Below, piece after piece: positions 1-12,800 of a DNA stretch of 64,000 nucleotides. Positions within the stretch are counted from its first letter, which is position 1. Each line of letters opens with the position of its first letter. A model generated the notes under the pieces. It was not told the origin of the DNA. It ran no database searches and was given only the letters and a program-made list of their open reading frames with translations. The position numbers and the translations under genes were made by a program. Source of the stretch: Fomitopsis serialis. Its lineage: Eukaryota > Basidiomycota > Agaricomycetes > Polyporales > Fomitopsidaceae. Location of the stretch: positions 62,001-126,000 of the forward strand of contig NW_025955076.1 in NCBI RefSeq assembly GCF_022376445.1. The letters run 5' to 3'.

Positions 1-3000
1 GCATGCAGCTGTCACTCATCGGAAGATGGACGCACCTTTGATATACCTCCGTGAGAGGCGCCACGCCGAGATGTTTCTCACAAGCCCTTTGCGCACGCTC
101 AGTAATGTGCCTGGATGACACGCTTGGAACTCACCTTTAGAAGACTCGATTATTGCGCTCCGCTCCCTGGACTTGAGCCTCCGTCTCCACATGCCGTGAC
201 CATGACTGTACTAGCAAGCTGAACACTTCCATGTCAGGATCTCGATGGATGTCCTGGAGTTGGTTCCATTTTCAGGTATGTTCCTGCATGCATGGACTGT
301 CAATTCGAGTCGGATCGGATCCACCAGACCTTCGCACGGACCAAGGATTCCTGCGGTACTCGGCTTAGGTGAGCCGTAGATCCCCACTGCGTAACCAATA
401 GGAGAAAATTGCATGGACAGGGTGCATAGCAGCAGCAATCGCCGCTCGCAGTGTTCATCAATCGATTGTGAGAAGAAGCTGGGTTGCATGGTTTGCCACC
501 ATCTGTCTGGCGGTGAACCAAGTGAAGAATGTGCTATTGACACGACGAGGCCCGTCTCGTGGACTAAGGCCTGTCAATTATGCAACATGCCGTCTCGCTT
601 GCGACGTAGACGTGACCGACCGTTGTTCGGCCAACGGTCTCATATCCTTGGCTACAGTATCAATGCAAGCATGAAAGGTTCACACATCCAGGTATCCGTT
701 CCATTCTTGTATATTCCGCTTGTCTTGTCTCCTTTAGAGGTCAGCGTCAAGGCGGGTCCCGAGACACGACGCTAGACAAGGCTGCGCCCCTATCTCTCGC
801 AGGTGGTACTGCGGCAATAGCCTGTGAGAAGGGGTGAGCTCTCAGAGAATAGAGATAGGGATGATCTACCGGGGACCGCACATTCGTATCATGTACCGGT
901 TGCAATGCACCATGACGGAGGTACCCGCGAAGTGGACCAATGTGCATCCCCCGTAATGAACTGTCAGCTTAAGCTTGCGTACCTGGTCTATCATGAGTTG
1001 AACACCCCCCTTGACGTAGCGCCAAGCGGCACTGGTGGTGTCTCGGAGGCTACGCCTCAATCCGCAGAGTTGAGTCGTCGCGTTGCGGTCGCGAACTGCG
1101 GCGTCGTCTTCTCTCAGGCAATCAACGCCGTTCTCGATCGCTTCGTAGCCCGGCTCCGAGGGAGAGCGTCGCCCTTCGGCATAGCAAGGGTTCAAGAAGT
1201 GCTTTTCATGAAGCGAACCCTGCAGATCAGCGGACGGGCTAATGAACGGTGGAGGTGCGGGATTCCATACCGGACGTCCGTCATAGACCCGAATTTGTCG
1301 ATTGCATACCCACCGAAGTGGTGCTCGCTCCACCAGCACGGGGCTGATTCTTCGGACCCACGCATGCGGGTAAATCGAGTCGTGTCACAGCATGGTCACG
1401 GGAGAGACCGGGAGATAGATCTCTTTGTCCGTTCCGCCCGCTGAGGCCCATATGATTGTGGATGCCTTGCGAGCTGTTGAGCTACAGCGGTGATTGTGAT
1501 CCAAAGCGCCGAAGGAACCTCATCTACCAAGCTACTGCTTGCACATTATCGGCCAATTTCACTAACAATCGTGAAGTCCAGGTAGCATATGGGTCCGACA
1601 TGTTCTGTGAATGAACTTACTGCGATCGATCCCATCACACACATAGACCGGAAGAACTCCCAAGGATGAAATGGCCTAGCTGTGGCCCGGAGGTCCAGGC
1701 GTAGCGGTCTCCGCTCCTAATCCTCCGGACGCCCAAGGATTGCGAGTGGTCTCGGTACAAACACGTGTGACCGCACCTGTGAGGGGGGCGAGATCGGCTC
1801 TCCCCAGATTACATTTAGAGGGCGATAGAGTGAACTTTAGTTTGTCAGATCGGTCAATAGATGGGAGATCATACCGGCTTCGAAACCCTGGAGTCCTGTC
1901 CCGTTCGAGGCCGACAGCGTGCGATGGCCGGCGTACTAAGGCACAGTTCATGATGATCGCAGCCTTCCGCCGCAATTGGAGCACTGTGCAGGGACCAACG
2001 ATCAATGTAGCTTAGTCAATAACCCTCTTAGCGCGTACGACATGATTAAGACATAGGACATGGGCGCTGGTATGCCAATGACACACCGTATGCAGTAGGA
2101 TGTGGTTCGGTGTCGGCCGACATGCCCGTCCACAGATCACAGAGCCAGCCCAAGGAGGTGGCGTACATGCGGTGGTCGAGGCGAGGCAAGGCGAGGCGAT
2201 TCGTGCCTGTCTCTCCGTCGCAGATCAAACCCAATGAACACGGGAGCTCTCGCGGGATGGGGTCTTTGGAGTTGACGCCGCGGAACTTGCGCGGGACTGT
2301 ACTCAGGCTGCCTCCACTGCCCGAAGGTCTACTAGTTCCTGTTACGTTGAAAGTATTAGCGCTCCCTCGCAAGGCACAACAATGTGATGATGTGCACTGT
2401 ACCTGATGAGCACGTTCGGAAGACTTTGCGTGCAAGCATGCTGGTCTATCGTCCATCGGCAGATTGAAGTGCGCCGCAACTCTTCGGCCTGGGAACTTAA
2501 CCCGTTTTCGACCTGCTTGTGAGGATATCCCAGGTAGAATCATGTCCACGGATAAGACAGTCACAGTAATACCGCAAAGAATGACAAGTGATTGGAAGTC
2601 CGGCGTAGGCCTACGTAGTAAATGTCTTCGTTGTGAACCGGCGTCCAGGCAGCAAATAGTAGGACGTCACGCCGCGATATGCAACAACGTACCACAAGTG
2701 GAAGGCGCCCAGAAAGCAAAGGTCAGCTGAGTGACTCCGGTCATTGATAGAAATGAAGCGTGGCGTGCATGCTAGTTCATGATACTTCCAAACGTGACGG
2801 TGCTCACCGTCAACCTTCAAGATCGGTGCCCGTAGAAGCGTGTCATCTACGATCGGTTCGGAAGAAGAGACTTGCTGCGCAAGGTTCCGTACCATGTGAT
2901 GCGAGGACGTCCAGGGTCATCATTCAGATTGAATTGGTAAATGCCACTCGAGGCGGATCCGCGCTATCCAGGATACAATGCTTGAACCAGCGGTCAAAGT

Positions 3001-4254
3001 GGGTGGCATGTCCGCTTGACCGCCTACAACACCGTGCGTGTCCTGCATACGCCATGTGCAGGAGTGTGCGAACGAACCTAGAGGCGAACAATCTGTGCTG
3101 GGAAGGTTACTTTTAGATGACACGCATATATGCGCTAACAGTGTGGTGAATTGTCTCCGCAATATCACGCCACCATGCAATAAGTATTGGAGCAGGCTAC
3201 CTGATCGTACTGTGGGTTCACGGGTATGATTTGGATAAGTAGACATGCACTGGCACGAGTATAGGGGTCACATACCAGCCGCTCAGATGCAATGTGTGGT
3301 AGTGCCAACGGAATCTGCGGTTTATGAATCAATCTATGCAATGGTACTGAAATGACCTGGAATTATGAACTATCGTCCTTTACAGGCGCATATAGCCACC
3401 CAAACTTGCACTCGGAAGCAACTTAATGGGGATAGTCCATGCACGAAAGAAATGTATACTTCCTCGTTTCTACTTCGTAAAACAAAAATACGCACTGATG
3501 TTGCCCTTCGTACTGTCAAGTAAAATGCTGTAGCTTCAAGAAAGAATAGTCGCTGTTCTGTGTTCAGACATCCAGCCGCCATGGTCGAGAGAAACTGGAG
3601 CGTTGATAGGCGCCGACGCCGACGGCCGCCTCACGTGGGCGTCGGGTTCCCGAGCCACTTCCGCTTCTGGACGACTCCGGATTTCGCTACATCCTGGATG
3701 TCATACACATGCGCCTACTCCTACATACTTACGTTTGTGATGGCCTCTATCGGTCGAACGGTCTCACCGAAGCTCACCGGAGAGGATTAATATCCAAATC
3801 GTTGACCAGATCCCCAGATGTGGGTAAGCAGTGCAGCCGGCTTCACATGCTGATGGCGATCATTTAGAAGTTGGGCCCGCCGTGACGACCGACGCTCGCC
3901 GCCTCCTGCCGCCACATGCAATTCACAGAATGCGCCCGATGGTTTGGGCGTCGTCGTCGAATTTCAGCGAGAGAAAGACGGAGACATCGTGCGATATGTG
4001 CGCGAGAACTCGCTGTGTAGCTTGCCCCGATCTATGTTGGTGCTCCCGCCGCGCTTGGCCGCATGAACCCGGTTGATTCGCTCGGCTGGCACCTGCAAAA
4101 TGACGCATCGCGGGTGTGAAACGTGTGGGCGGTGCCGGTAAGCGGAGGGTTCAAATACCAGGACTGATCTCACGAGGCTTTCCCTGGCTCTCTGTTCGCC
4201 TTCACTCACACTACCCCGTCTGTCTTTTCCAAAGTCACTCTTTCTCCAACCGAA
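1..4254. other. Long stretch without a recognisable gene
   Basis: I find no protein family, signal peptide with conserved Cys pattern, or intron-linked exon series here. Open frames are short, overlap on both strands and have random-looking composition. No long repeats shared with the rest of the window were noticed. The stretch could be old decayed repeat sequence or gene-poor spacer; comparison with a relative would be needed to say which. Confidence 0.5.
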
Positions 4255-5036
4255 ATGCTCTCTTACGCAATCCTCCCTCTGGCGATGAGCGCTGTCTCTT
4301 TCGCCGCCTCGCTCCCTCACGGCCTCGTGAGCAGTTCCGCTGACTGGTGCCAAGGCCTCGGTGGTGGCGCCTTCGATACCGCCCCAACTTCACTGTTGCG
4401 GCTTTCGATCCTCGGGCTCTGACGACAACACAACCGGTGTGCCTGTCGTGCTCACGGAGACGGGCACTGAAGGTAGTGCTACCCACATGGTGTTTGCGGT
4501 GCGTGCCATCTCTGGCCTTTCTTGATGTAACACGATTTGACGCGAACTCGACTATAGACCAATGCATCGCAACCCGACAACACCTGGGGGTCTTTCTCCC
4601 TCAGCACAGGCTCTTTGCTGCCCATTCCGGCCTCCACCGATACGAACGCCACCGACCTGAGCGTCAGCTCCGGTGACGCCCCCACTTTCGCGGTCAGCAG
4701 CGACGGAGACCTGCCGTCTGCGGTCCAGGCGTACTGCGCTGTGGTATGACATTCTTGATTGACTCGTGCCAACCAATTTGAGCGCAATTTCGTAGGCCAA
4801 CACGGACCCGAACATGGGAACCCGTACCCCATCCTCGCCGTTAACGCGGACACGGATTCGTTCTCGCTCTGCCAGTCCACAGCGGGGACTCGAGTGGCCA
4901 GGATATCGTTGTCTACGAGGCTTCGGAGGACAGCGCGGACTATGATTCGGCTCTTGCGCCCCTGTCCAGCTGCGCCTCGTTGGCCTCAATTGAGATGCGG
5001 AAGAGAGTTCTATACCCTCGGACACCGACCTCTTAG
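4255..5036 (+). pseudogene. Disrupted small secreted cysteine protein, paralogue of the gene at 52.5-53.2 kb
   Basis: The start at 4255 gives a hydrophobic leader (MLSYAILPLAMSAVSFAASL) followed by a WCQGLG segment that matches WCEGLG of the intact paralogue. Later matches need frame changes: a segment with NTTGVPVVL, a segment ending AYCAV (paralogue IYCAI), ANTDP (paralogue VDTDP), then LAVNADTDSFSLCQ (paralogue LAVNGDADGFALCM). At least three single-base frame changes are needed, near 4370, 4820 and 4895, in addition to probable introns at about 4500-4558 and 4744-4796. No function is known for the family. Either a decayed copy or an intact gene with deletion errors; the excess of changes and the weaker C-terminus make me favour decay. 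Confidence 0.6.
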
Positions 5037-7018
5037 GTCATGATATGGACTGATACCGTACGCACGTCGGTCTTAGTAGACCATGCCTGCGATTCTGAAT
5101 CTAATGTGTGTTCCTGCTCGCACTGTGACATCTTTGTGTGGATCTCTGGCAGTTGTATACCGTGGCCTGTCTCACTGCGCGCTGTACATGTGGCTTATCT
5201 CTGAAGCGTTCTAACTGCGCGGTCGTTGTCCACGAGATGATGTCGCAGACAAATATGTAGGTCGGCCGCGGCGGTCTATCCGTATTCACTCATGTATTGC
5301 CATCTCTCGAGCCTGTCAAATTTGTTACGTAGGGCGGCGCCGCCGCCTTGCGTCAACCTTGAAGTTGCACCGGCCATCTTGTCACCGCTGAAGCTTCCAG
5401 ACCCTGCAGCTTTGAGGGTCTAGCGTGTGCTGCTGCGCACCGCAGATCGCCTGTTTGTGCATGTGAGTAAGTATGTAACATTGTATCCGTACTTAGCTTT
5501 AAGCTCACACCCTTTGAATCTCGCAGGATCATTCCGGCAGCACAACACAGATGCTCCGTCGATGATTGTGTCTTCTCCTATGCTGTCAGCTCCGTCATTC
5601 TGAATGGTCACAGTGTAGAAATAGATGCTGGTCGCGTAAGAAGCGGCATTACTGTAAATGAAATGCGATGGTCGAATAGTGGACATCACAACAGTACTTA
5701 ACCTTTGGGACGGGTTTTGAAGGGGTGTGAATCTGTGTGCACGCATCTCATACGCATACAATCTTCACAAAATATCCTTTTGGAATAGTATCGCATGAGG
5801 AACATCGACCATCCAGTTGGCCACATCATCATCGATATCGTCTTGCTGCTGCGTCTGTCAGCTTCCAGAGAAAACCCCTACCCGTCGTCGGATAGATCTA
5901 TTTCCTTTTGATCTCATTCGCTCTACTCAATGCATGCATGATAGATCTTGTACGACACGAACGATGAATCCTCCGCTGTACTAGACATCTCGACTCTACC
6001 GATCGACTACCGGTGCCACCGCGACGACCTAGAGCGAATGGTGCGACCTACCTGTACGCCGAGCGCGGACGTCGTTGGCTGAAGGCCTGAAGGGCTGCAG
6101 GTCGTACACGCCATACATAGCTCCCCGCCTTGACCGGGACCGGTCCATGGATTCGCGATCGTATGCCTCAGTTCAAGACACTGTTCTGGACAGGTGTTCA
6201 TGTGACTTTGACGTACAACACCTTCCTCTTAGGGAAGGGCACCTTCCGAATCCGGAACGACCTCACTGTACTCTCGATCAACTCTGATCTTGCCTCGTCT
6301 CCGTTATAAACTCCGCCGCGGCTTCTGTGTTAGCTCATTACCTGTTATTCCGCCCTTGAGTACTTAAGGCGGGCCTTCACCGCCTCTGTCGTCATCTCAT
6401 CCCTTCACTTTCCTCCCTCACCGGTGCGAACTCGACGCGTCGCGGAAATATCCGCCACAGGCGCGTCGCAGGCACGCACAGGCACGTGCAGCAAGACGCC
6501 AATGCGCGCGTCTGCCGGAGTCCCACGGACTCGGAGCACAATGGTGTGTAGCGCACTGGCTTCAGCGAGCTACAGACATAGACTGTGAGGTCTCCGAGGT
6601 CGACCTGTCACACTCTACAGGTGAGTGTCAAAGACTCAGAAACGCTCATATGACGCATCTAACAGTCAAGGTGCCCGGCGTAACGCGCAAACTTATGTCC
6701 CTCTGACTGAACATACATACTTCGTCGGATCTCTTGCAACAGACACGCACCACTCACATTTTGGCAGTCGCTGTGCTTGTCCCTGCCAGTCACGGTGCGT
6801 AATTCACATAGCGCCGCAGTGGTGCTGACAATAGAACCCTGCTATGGACAGCTTATACCGCATACTGGAGTACTGGGATTGCATGACCAAGGCTGTGACA
6901 ACGATCGCAAACCACACTGGAGAGCATCGGACGGAGAACAAGGTACGCCCGGGCTTGTTTATCCTTGTGTTTTGAGGTTCGTAAACGGAGGCATTACCTT
7001 GCGTCATTCACCTAGAGC
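5037..7018. other. Intergenic region, no gene supported
   Basis: Only short overlapping open frames occur. One minus-strand frame (about 5420-5761) is 113 codons but matches nothing I recognise and has no linked exons. The last few hundred bases (from about 6.3 kb) are the likely promoter and 5' leader of the ASXH gene starting at 7019. Confidence 0.45.
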
Positions 7019-8338
7019 ATGGCAGAGTCAAGCGTCGCGAGCGGTCGTCCACGCCGCTCAACCCGCGCTCCCATCAAAGCGCCGTTTACTGTGACGGAAG
7101 GAGAGCACTCCAATTCACCGGGTAAAGGCAAGGCACAGGCTTCCGAGAAGACCTCGGCCGAAAAGCTTGAATACCTCCTGACCAACCCCAGGAGCAAACT
7201 CACCAAATTAGATATCTCCGTGTGTACATCTGCCGCAATGGCCCCGGTTGTCTTCATTGCCAATTAACGCGCTCCGATGTTGTAGGACATACTGAACTAC
7301 GCAATCTTCCTTGACCTATCACCCGAGTCTCAACGCCTCCTTGTGTCCCACCTTCCGCCGACTGCCTTCATCGCCTATTCAACATCTGTACCCCCCACGC
7401 ATGTCGACTACCCTTCAGCGATATCCAATGACACAACAGTAGCGCCCGCGGGCGAAGATGGTATGGACATCGACACACAGCCATCTTCCAGCTCTGGGCC
7501 TTTCCAGAGTGCGCAGAAGCGAATGCCCGCAACATTGGACCCTGCGGTATTCACGTCGCCGTTTTTCTTATCCGCTGCGCACACATACCAAGACCATCTG
7601 TTTTCTGGGTGGTTCGGAAAGAAGGCCCGCGAGGAAGTAACGCAATTTCAGTCCGGCGTGCGTGAAGGAGCCCTGCACGCAGAATGGAAGGATGAGGTCT
7701 GGGAGAGGGACCATCGCCCGCAACAGGATCAGTTAGTCGAGTCAATGTTCTGTGCTGCGTAACCGGAAGGCTGAACTGCGGCTGCGTAGCTCGCAGCAAG
7801 TCGACCTCACGGCGCTCGCTAAGCGCGGCCTTCTACAGGAAGGAGATGTTCTTTCATTTCGGAAACACTTCCCTCGGCTTGGAGTGACCGTAGAGAAGGA
7901 CATCTTGGTATGCATATCAAGCGCACTCACGTACTAACTCCCCTGACCCCCGTTTGCCCGCAGATCGATAGCATCAACGCGCCCAGCTCCACTATCAATG
8001 TATTGGTCCCACCGAGGTCGACACGCAGCCCACACGTTACGCTGTTGGTCAATGGCCGCGGAGAGCCTCAGCCGCAGGACCGGTTACAACTCATGGAAGA
8101 CATTGCTGACCCCGTCGTGTTGGAATCTGGGGTCCTGGACATCGATGGACGTGTCGAACGTGCTGATCGGGGAGATGTTAATGACTCTACCACCAGGTCT
8201 GCATGGAAGGCATTCACTGTGTGGAGATGGCGGGATGAGATGCGCGACGACATACAGTCACAAATGGTGATGGACAGAGGTGGACGAGAGCGAGTTGGGA
8301 CACTCTTCTATCTAAGTACTTACTGCCGTACGAACTGA
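7019..8338 (+). CDS. ASXH/DEUBAD domain protein (chromatin-associated)
   Basis: Fungal member of the Asx-homology (DEUBAD) family, whose animal relatives (Asx/ASXL, and INO80G/NFRKB, UCH37 partners) recruit or control ubiquitin hydrolases at chromatin. Exon 1 (7019-7219) gives a basic, disordered N-terminus; exon 2 (from 7286) reads DILNYAIFLDLSPESQRLL..LPPTAF, the DEUBAD start, then an acidic linker and SPFFLSAAHTYQDHLFSGWF with a charged helix, typical of basidiomycete ASXH proteins. An intron at about 7732-7791 (GTTAGT..GCGTAG) keeps frame into LTALAKRGLLQEGDVLSF, which resembles a RAMA-type domain, then a last exon after the intron near 7909-7963. All joints are in frame, so the gene appears intact. 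The deubiquitinase partner is inference; the RAMA resemblance is weak. Confidence 0.75.
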
Positions 8339-8483
8339 ATAGCGCATTTAGCACAAAATGGCGTCGTTGACCACCAACTCACGAAATACGATGGCCTTCT
8401 GTCCTTTAATTACTATAGCAGGTCATCGAGTTTCTCTGTGAATAATTATTTTGGCCGGTAATCCCCGTGACCTTGACGTACCT

Positions 8484-9449
8484 GCCGGGATCTCGGCCAC
8501 CCTAGGCAGTCGCCGGTCATCACGCTCCTAGTCTACTGCAACCCGTCCTCTAGCCACGACAAAAATATTAGGGTCGAGCTATCCATCTGTACAATGTATA
8601 CACACCACCTCAAGCCAATACAGTACGAACTGAAGGTAGAAAAAATCAGTCTGTGCGATGCTGTCCATACTATATCGGGTCACGATCTCGGCCACCTAAG
8701 CATTCGACAAGCCCTCCTCACTCTGTATGGGCCATAATGACCTGAATTCTTGTGAGGAGGTATGTTAAGAGACCTCAGAAATACGAGAAAAATATAAGAA
8801 AAAATATACGATCATTGAGTCGAGCTCAGTAGCTAACATTCTGGTCGAGAGTAGGGTGAGCCACACTGCTTACCAGAAATAGGTATCATCGCAAAGGGTG
8901 ATTTTTCCTGCACACAGATCTCAGTGTATTGGCTTCAAAATTTTGTACAGGCATTACAAGGATGCATTGAGACATGCTACGATTTATTTCATAGCTATAG
9001 AAGGGGTGATTGTTGAATGAGGCTCGAGTGACCGACTACTTAGGCTGTCCGAGATCGTGACCCGATATAGTATATGGTAAGTGCTGAGTGCATATTCTCA
9101 ACCCATCGACAGTATCCAGCCATTGTGCTTGTATCTTGGGCTGAACAGCTGCTGAAGTATTGAGGATATATCTATTGACATTCTGGAGTACATATATGCT
9201 GATTAGGATAATATCAGCGTTGTAGCGGGCCAGCTCTGGCTGCATGGCCGACTTCGTAGTCAATCTGGTTCCCAGGATCCTCGTCACGAAAGTGCTTACT
9301 ACCTTCGACCCAGTGGTCAATAATTTCTTCTAACAATTTTCCTGTGTACATAGGATGTTCTAACATGGTCCCAGATACTCACCCAAGCGGTCGAAGTAAG
9401 CATGGACCCGAAGGCCCGCATCGACTCCTTAGGTGGCCGAGATCCCGGC
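8484..9449. repeat. Nested inverted-repeat element (MITE-like)
   Basis: Outer arms 8484-8506 and 9427-9449 are inverted copies (21 of 23 bases match). Inner arms 8665-8700 and 9039-9077 are also inverted copies, differing by one substitution and small indels. All four arms share the core GATCTCGGCCACCTAAG or a near variant, so one ~20 bp motif occurs four times, two in each orientation. A short perfect hairpin (8713-8721 / 8752-8760) lies just inside the left inner arm. The interior is AT-rich with no coding potential. Probably a non-autonomous DNA element or two nested ones; no clear target-site duplication was identified. Confidence 0.6.
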
Positions 9450-9712
9450 CGGCGTCAGTATTTACTTTCTGAACATGTTTGAGCTCAAATGCTCAAATGA
9501 TATATGAGGTAGCCGGGGCTGCCCGCCTGGTCGCTGAACTTGCCAGACAGCCGTGAACACAGTGAACACGGGTTGAATTCGGTTGTCCGTCGTTCGAGGA
9601 GCGACGCGACCCCGTGACTTTAATTAGCCACGTGGAGCGTGTTCTGGCTGTCGTGGGAGACTTGCTTCTTTTCGTGACTCGGCGCGTGCAGGAGCTCATC
9701 GGATTTGAGTCG

Positions 9713-9814
9713 ATGCAAGTCTTGCATCGATTCCTTGCACGCTCACCGCTCCTGCCGAGGCCAAGTTCACCCAGACCATTCCGACACGGTGCCTACGGTC
9801 TCTGTCTGAGAACA
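9713..9814 (+). promoter_or_regulatory. Candidate alternative-start presequence region of VAS1
   Basis: Between the in-frame ATGs at 9713 and 9815 lie 34 codons beginning [17 protein letters not shown], with several Arg, no Asp or Glu, and no stop. This is the composition of a matrix-targeting peptide. Budding yeast VAS1 is known to make mitochondrial and cytosolic enzyme from two start codons in the same way. Use of the upstream start here is inference. Confidence 0.55.
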
Positions 9815-12800
9815 ATGTCGGATTCGGCTCCAGCAAAAGCGGCAGCCATAGCTGCGGATGCACCAGACCTGGCGTCGATCTCCAAGAACGCTGGTGTGTC
9901 ATGTTGCAGCCATTATTCCCGATGCATAAATCAAGTAGTGCAACACAGAGAAAAAGAAGGCCAAGAGGGCGGAGAAGGAGGCCCGACTAGCTGCGAAAGT
10001 TGCCACGGCGGGTCCCGCCTCGGGTGACAAGAAGGCGAAGCCAGCGAAGGAGAAGAAGAAGGATGAGGAGGTACCCTTTGTCAATACGACACCGAAGGGG
10101 GAGAAGAAGGGTGTGTGTTGTACTCATATCTTGCCGAACACACCCTCACCAGCCTACAGATGTCTCGCAACCCATGGGCAGCGGTTACAACCCCATCGCT
10201 GTCGAGGCGGCCTGGTACGACTGGTGGGAGGCGCAAGATTTCTTCAAGCCTCAGCTTACACCAGACGGCAAGGTTAAACCTGAAGGCTCATTCGTCATTC
10301 CCCTTCCCCCGCCCAACGTCACCGGCAGTTTGCACATCGGACATGCGTTGACCGTAGCGATTCAGGACACTCTGATTCGATGGTGAGTCATTTGATGATA
10401 GGGAATATGGGGCCTACATACCCGCTGTATTATCAGCTCACCCGAGCTGGGCACTCCTCCTCCTCCTCCTCCTGATGGTGGATTTGACATTTTGTCCGGA
10501 CAAAGTGGCGATTTTCTACCCCAAAAGTCCGGATGAAATATGGCTTGCCCGAGGAGCTCCATGGTTTGTCCGGACTTTTCTTCAGGGCTCTACCAACGGA
10601 CCTGTCATTTACACAAGACTCTGCTTTCCCGAGGGGTGGTTGTCACGTCGACGCTGTACGCGAGAGCATATGGGCTATCCCTGTCCAGCTCCTCACCCCT
10701 CAAGTGACCACGAAGCGTATGCCTGTGTGATTCCTCAGTCTTGTTGGGACTGGTGCATGTATCAGGACAAAGATCAGCCGTACCTCCCTCCGAAACCCCA
10801 ATCTCGTCCGAATTTGTTCAAGGCTTTCTTCCCAATGATCAGGGGTCCTCATAAGGTGTCTGCGCACTCGTAACTGTCTTTGGCACATGAATTTATTGGT
10901 CCAAGAAGCATGTAGAACTTGTTGCTCAATGTTATATAGGCAACGTATGCTTGGAAAGACCGTCGTATATGTCCTGGATATGACCACGCTGGTATCTCAA
11001 CGCAGTCGGTTGTCGAGAAGCGGCTATACAAAACATCGGGCAAGACAAGACATGACCTCGGTCGTGAAAAGTTCTTGGGACTGTCATGGAGTGGAAGGAA
11101 GAGTGAGTGTCACAAGACGCCATGCATAACTCCCTTTAACTCATGCATGTCATTCTAGGTATCAGGCTCGTATCACCAACCAGTTGAGACGGTTAGGAGG
11201 CAGTCTCGACTGGGATCGTGTTGCGTTCACCATGGACGAGGTGGGTGAATAGACTCTATCATTGGCGGAACGCAGCAACTGAAGCCTGTTTTAGCCACGC
11301 TACAAAGCCGTCATGGAAAACTTCTGCAGCCTTCATGATGCAGGTCTTCTCTATCGTGCGAACCGGCTCGTCAATTGGTGTGTGCGGCTCAACACAACCC
11401 TTTCCAACCTTGAAGTGCGTTCGTCAGTCTACAGGGTTGTTCAGAGTAGAATATTGACCTGTATTCGGACAGGTTGACCAAAAAGAACTTACTGGGAAGA
11501 CTTGCTGAATGTCCCGGGTATGACGCAAAAGAGAAGTTTGAGTTCGGGGTCATTACCTCTTTCGCGTACCCCATCGAAGGTTCAGGTGTGTAGAGGGTTC
11601 CCGCACGCGTACATGTAATTTATCTAATACTTACCAGACGAGAGGATCATCGTGGCGACGACGCGGCCCGAAACGATGCTCGGCGACACTGCCATCGCTG
11701 TCCACCCGGACGATTCCCGGTACAAGGTTCGTACCCGTCGCGAGCGTCCCGATAACCATGCTCAATGTTCTGCCAGCACCTCCACGGCAAATTCGCTGTC
11801 CACCCCTTCAACAACAGGCGGATACCCATCGTCACGGACGACATCGCCGTTGACATGGAATTCGGTACCGGTGCCGTGAAGATCACGCCCGCGCACGACT
11901 TCAATGATTACGAGGTCGGCGTCCGGCATAATCTGGAGTTCATCAACATCCTCAATGATGATGGCACGTTCAATGCTAATGCGGGCGAGAGGTTTACGGT
12001 TCGTGTCATTTTCTAATGGAGTTGGCATTACACTCATTGCAGTTTAGGGCATGAAACGGTTCCACGCTCGTGTAGCCGTTGTTAAGGCGTTGCAAGATGC
12101 GGGTCTCTACATTGAAGCCAAGGACAACCCGATGCAGATTCCATCTGCAGCAAGTCGGGAGATGTCATCGAGCCTATACTCAAGCCTCAGTGGTGGGTAA
12201 ACTGCAAACCCCTCGCTGAAGAAGCGATCCGGGTGCGTATTCTAAGTTGTCCTTGTCGCTCGGGGAGCTGCTCACTTCCCACGCAGCGCACGCGCGCTGG
12301 CGAGATGGTGATCCAGCCGAAGTCGTCAGAGCCGAGTGGTATCGATGGCTGGAGGGCATTCAAGATTGGTGCATTTCTCGTCAACTGTGGTGGGGTCACC
12401 GGTGTCCAGCGTACTTCGTGCGGATAGAAGGCCAGGAACAGGATGTTAGTCTGCCGTCTAGTCGCAAGTTTTCCGCTCTAATTGTTTGCAGCCAAGCGAT
12501 GGCAATACTGGGTGGTAGGTCGGACGGTAGACGAAGCTACCGAGCGCGCGAAGAAGGTGCCGGCAGCGCCAAGTTCACTCTGGAGCAAGACGAGGATGTC
12601 CTAGACACGTGGTTCTCTTCTGGCCTGTGGCCGTTCTCCATCATGGGCTGGCCAGACAAGGTACTTGTCCTGATGTGCGAACGTCGGTTCATATTATTGA
12701 CGCCAGAGCAGACACCAGAGTTCAACATGTTCTACCCGAACAGGTGCTCGAGACGGGCTGGGATATCCTCTTCTTCTGGGTGGCGCGCATGGTCATGCTC

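Noticed and set aside
4145..4160. B-box-like GGTTCAAATACC suggesting a tRNA gene
   Set aside because: No A box, acceptor stem or anticodon arm could be placed upstream; the match is short and by chance likely.
7732..7791. Apparent frameshift in the ASXH gene
   Set aside because: A 60 nt intron with GTTAGT donor and GCGTAG acceptor restores frame exactly.
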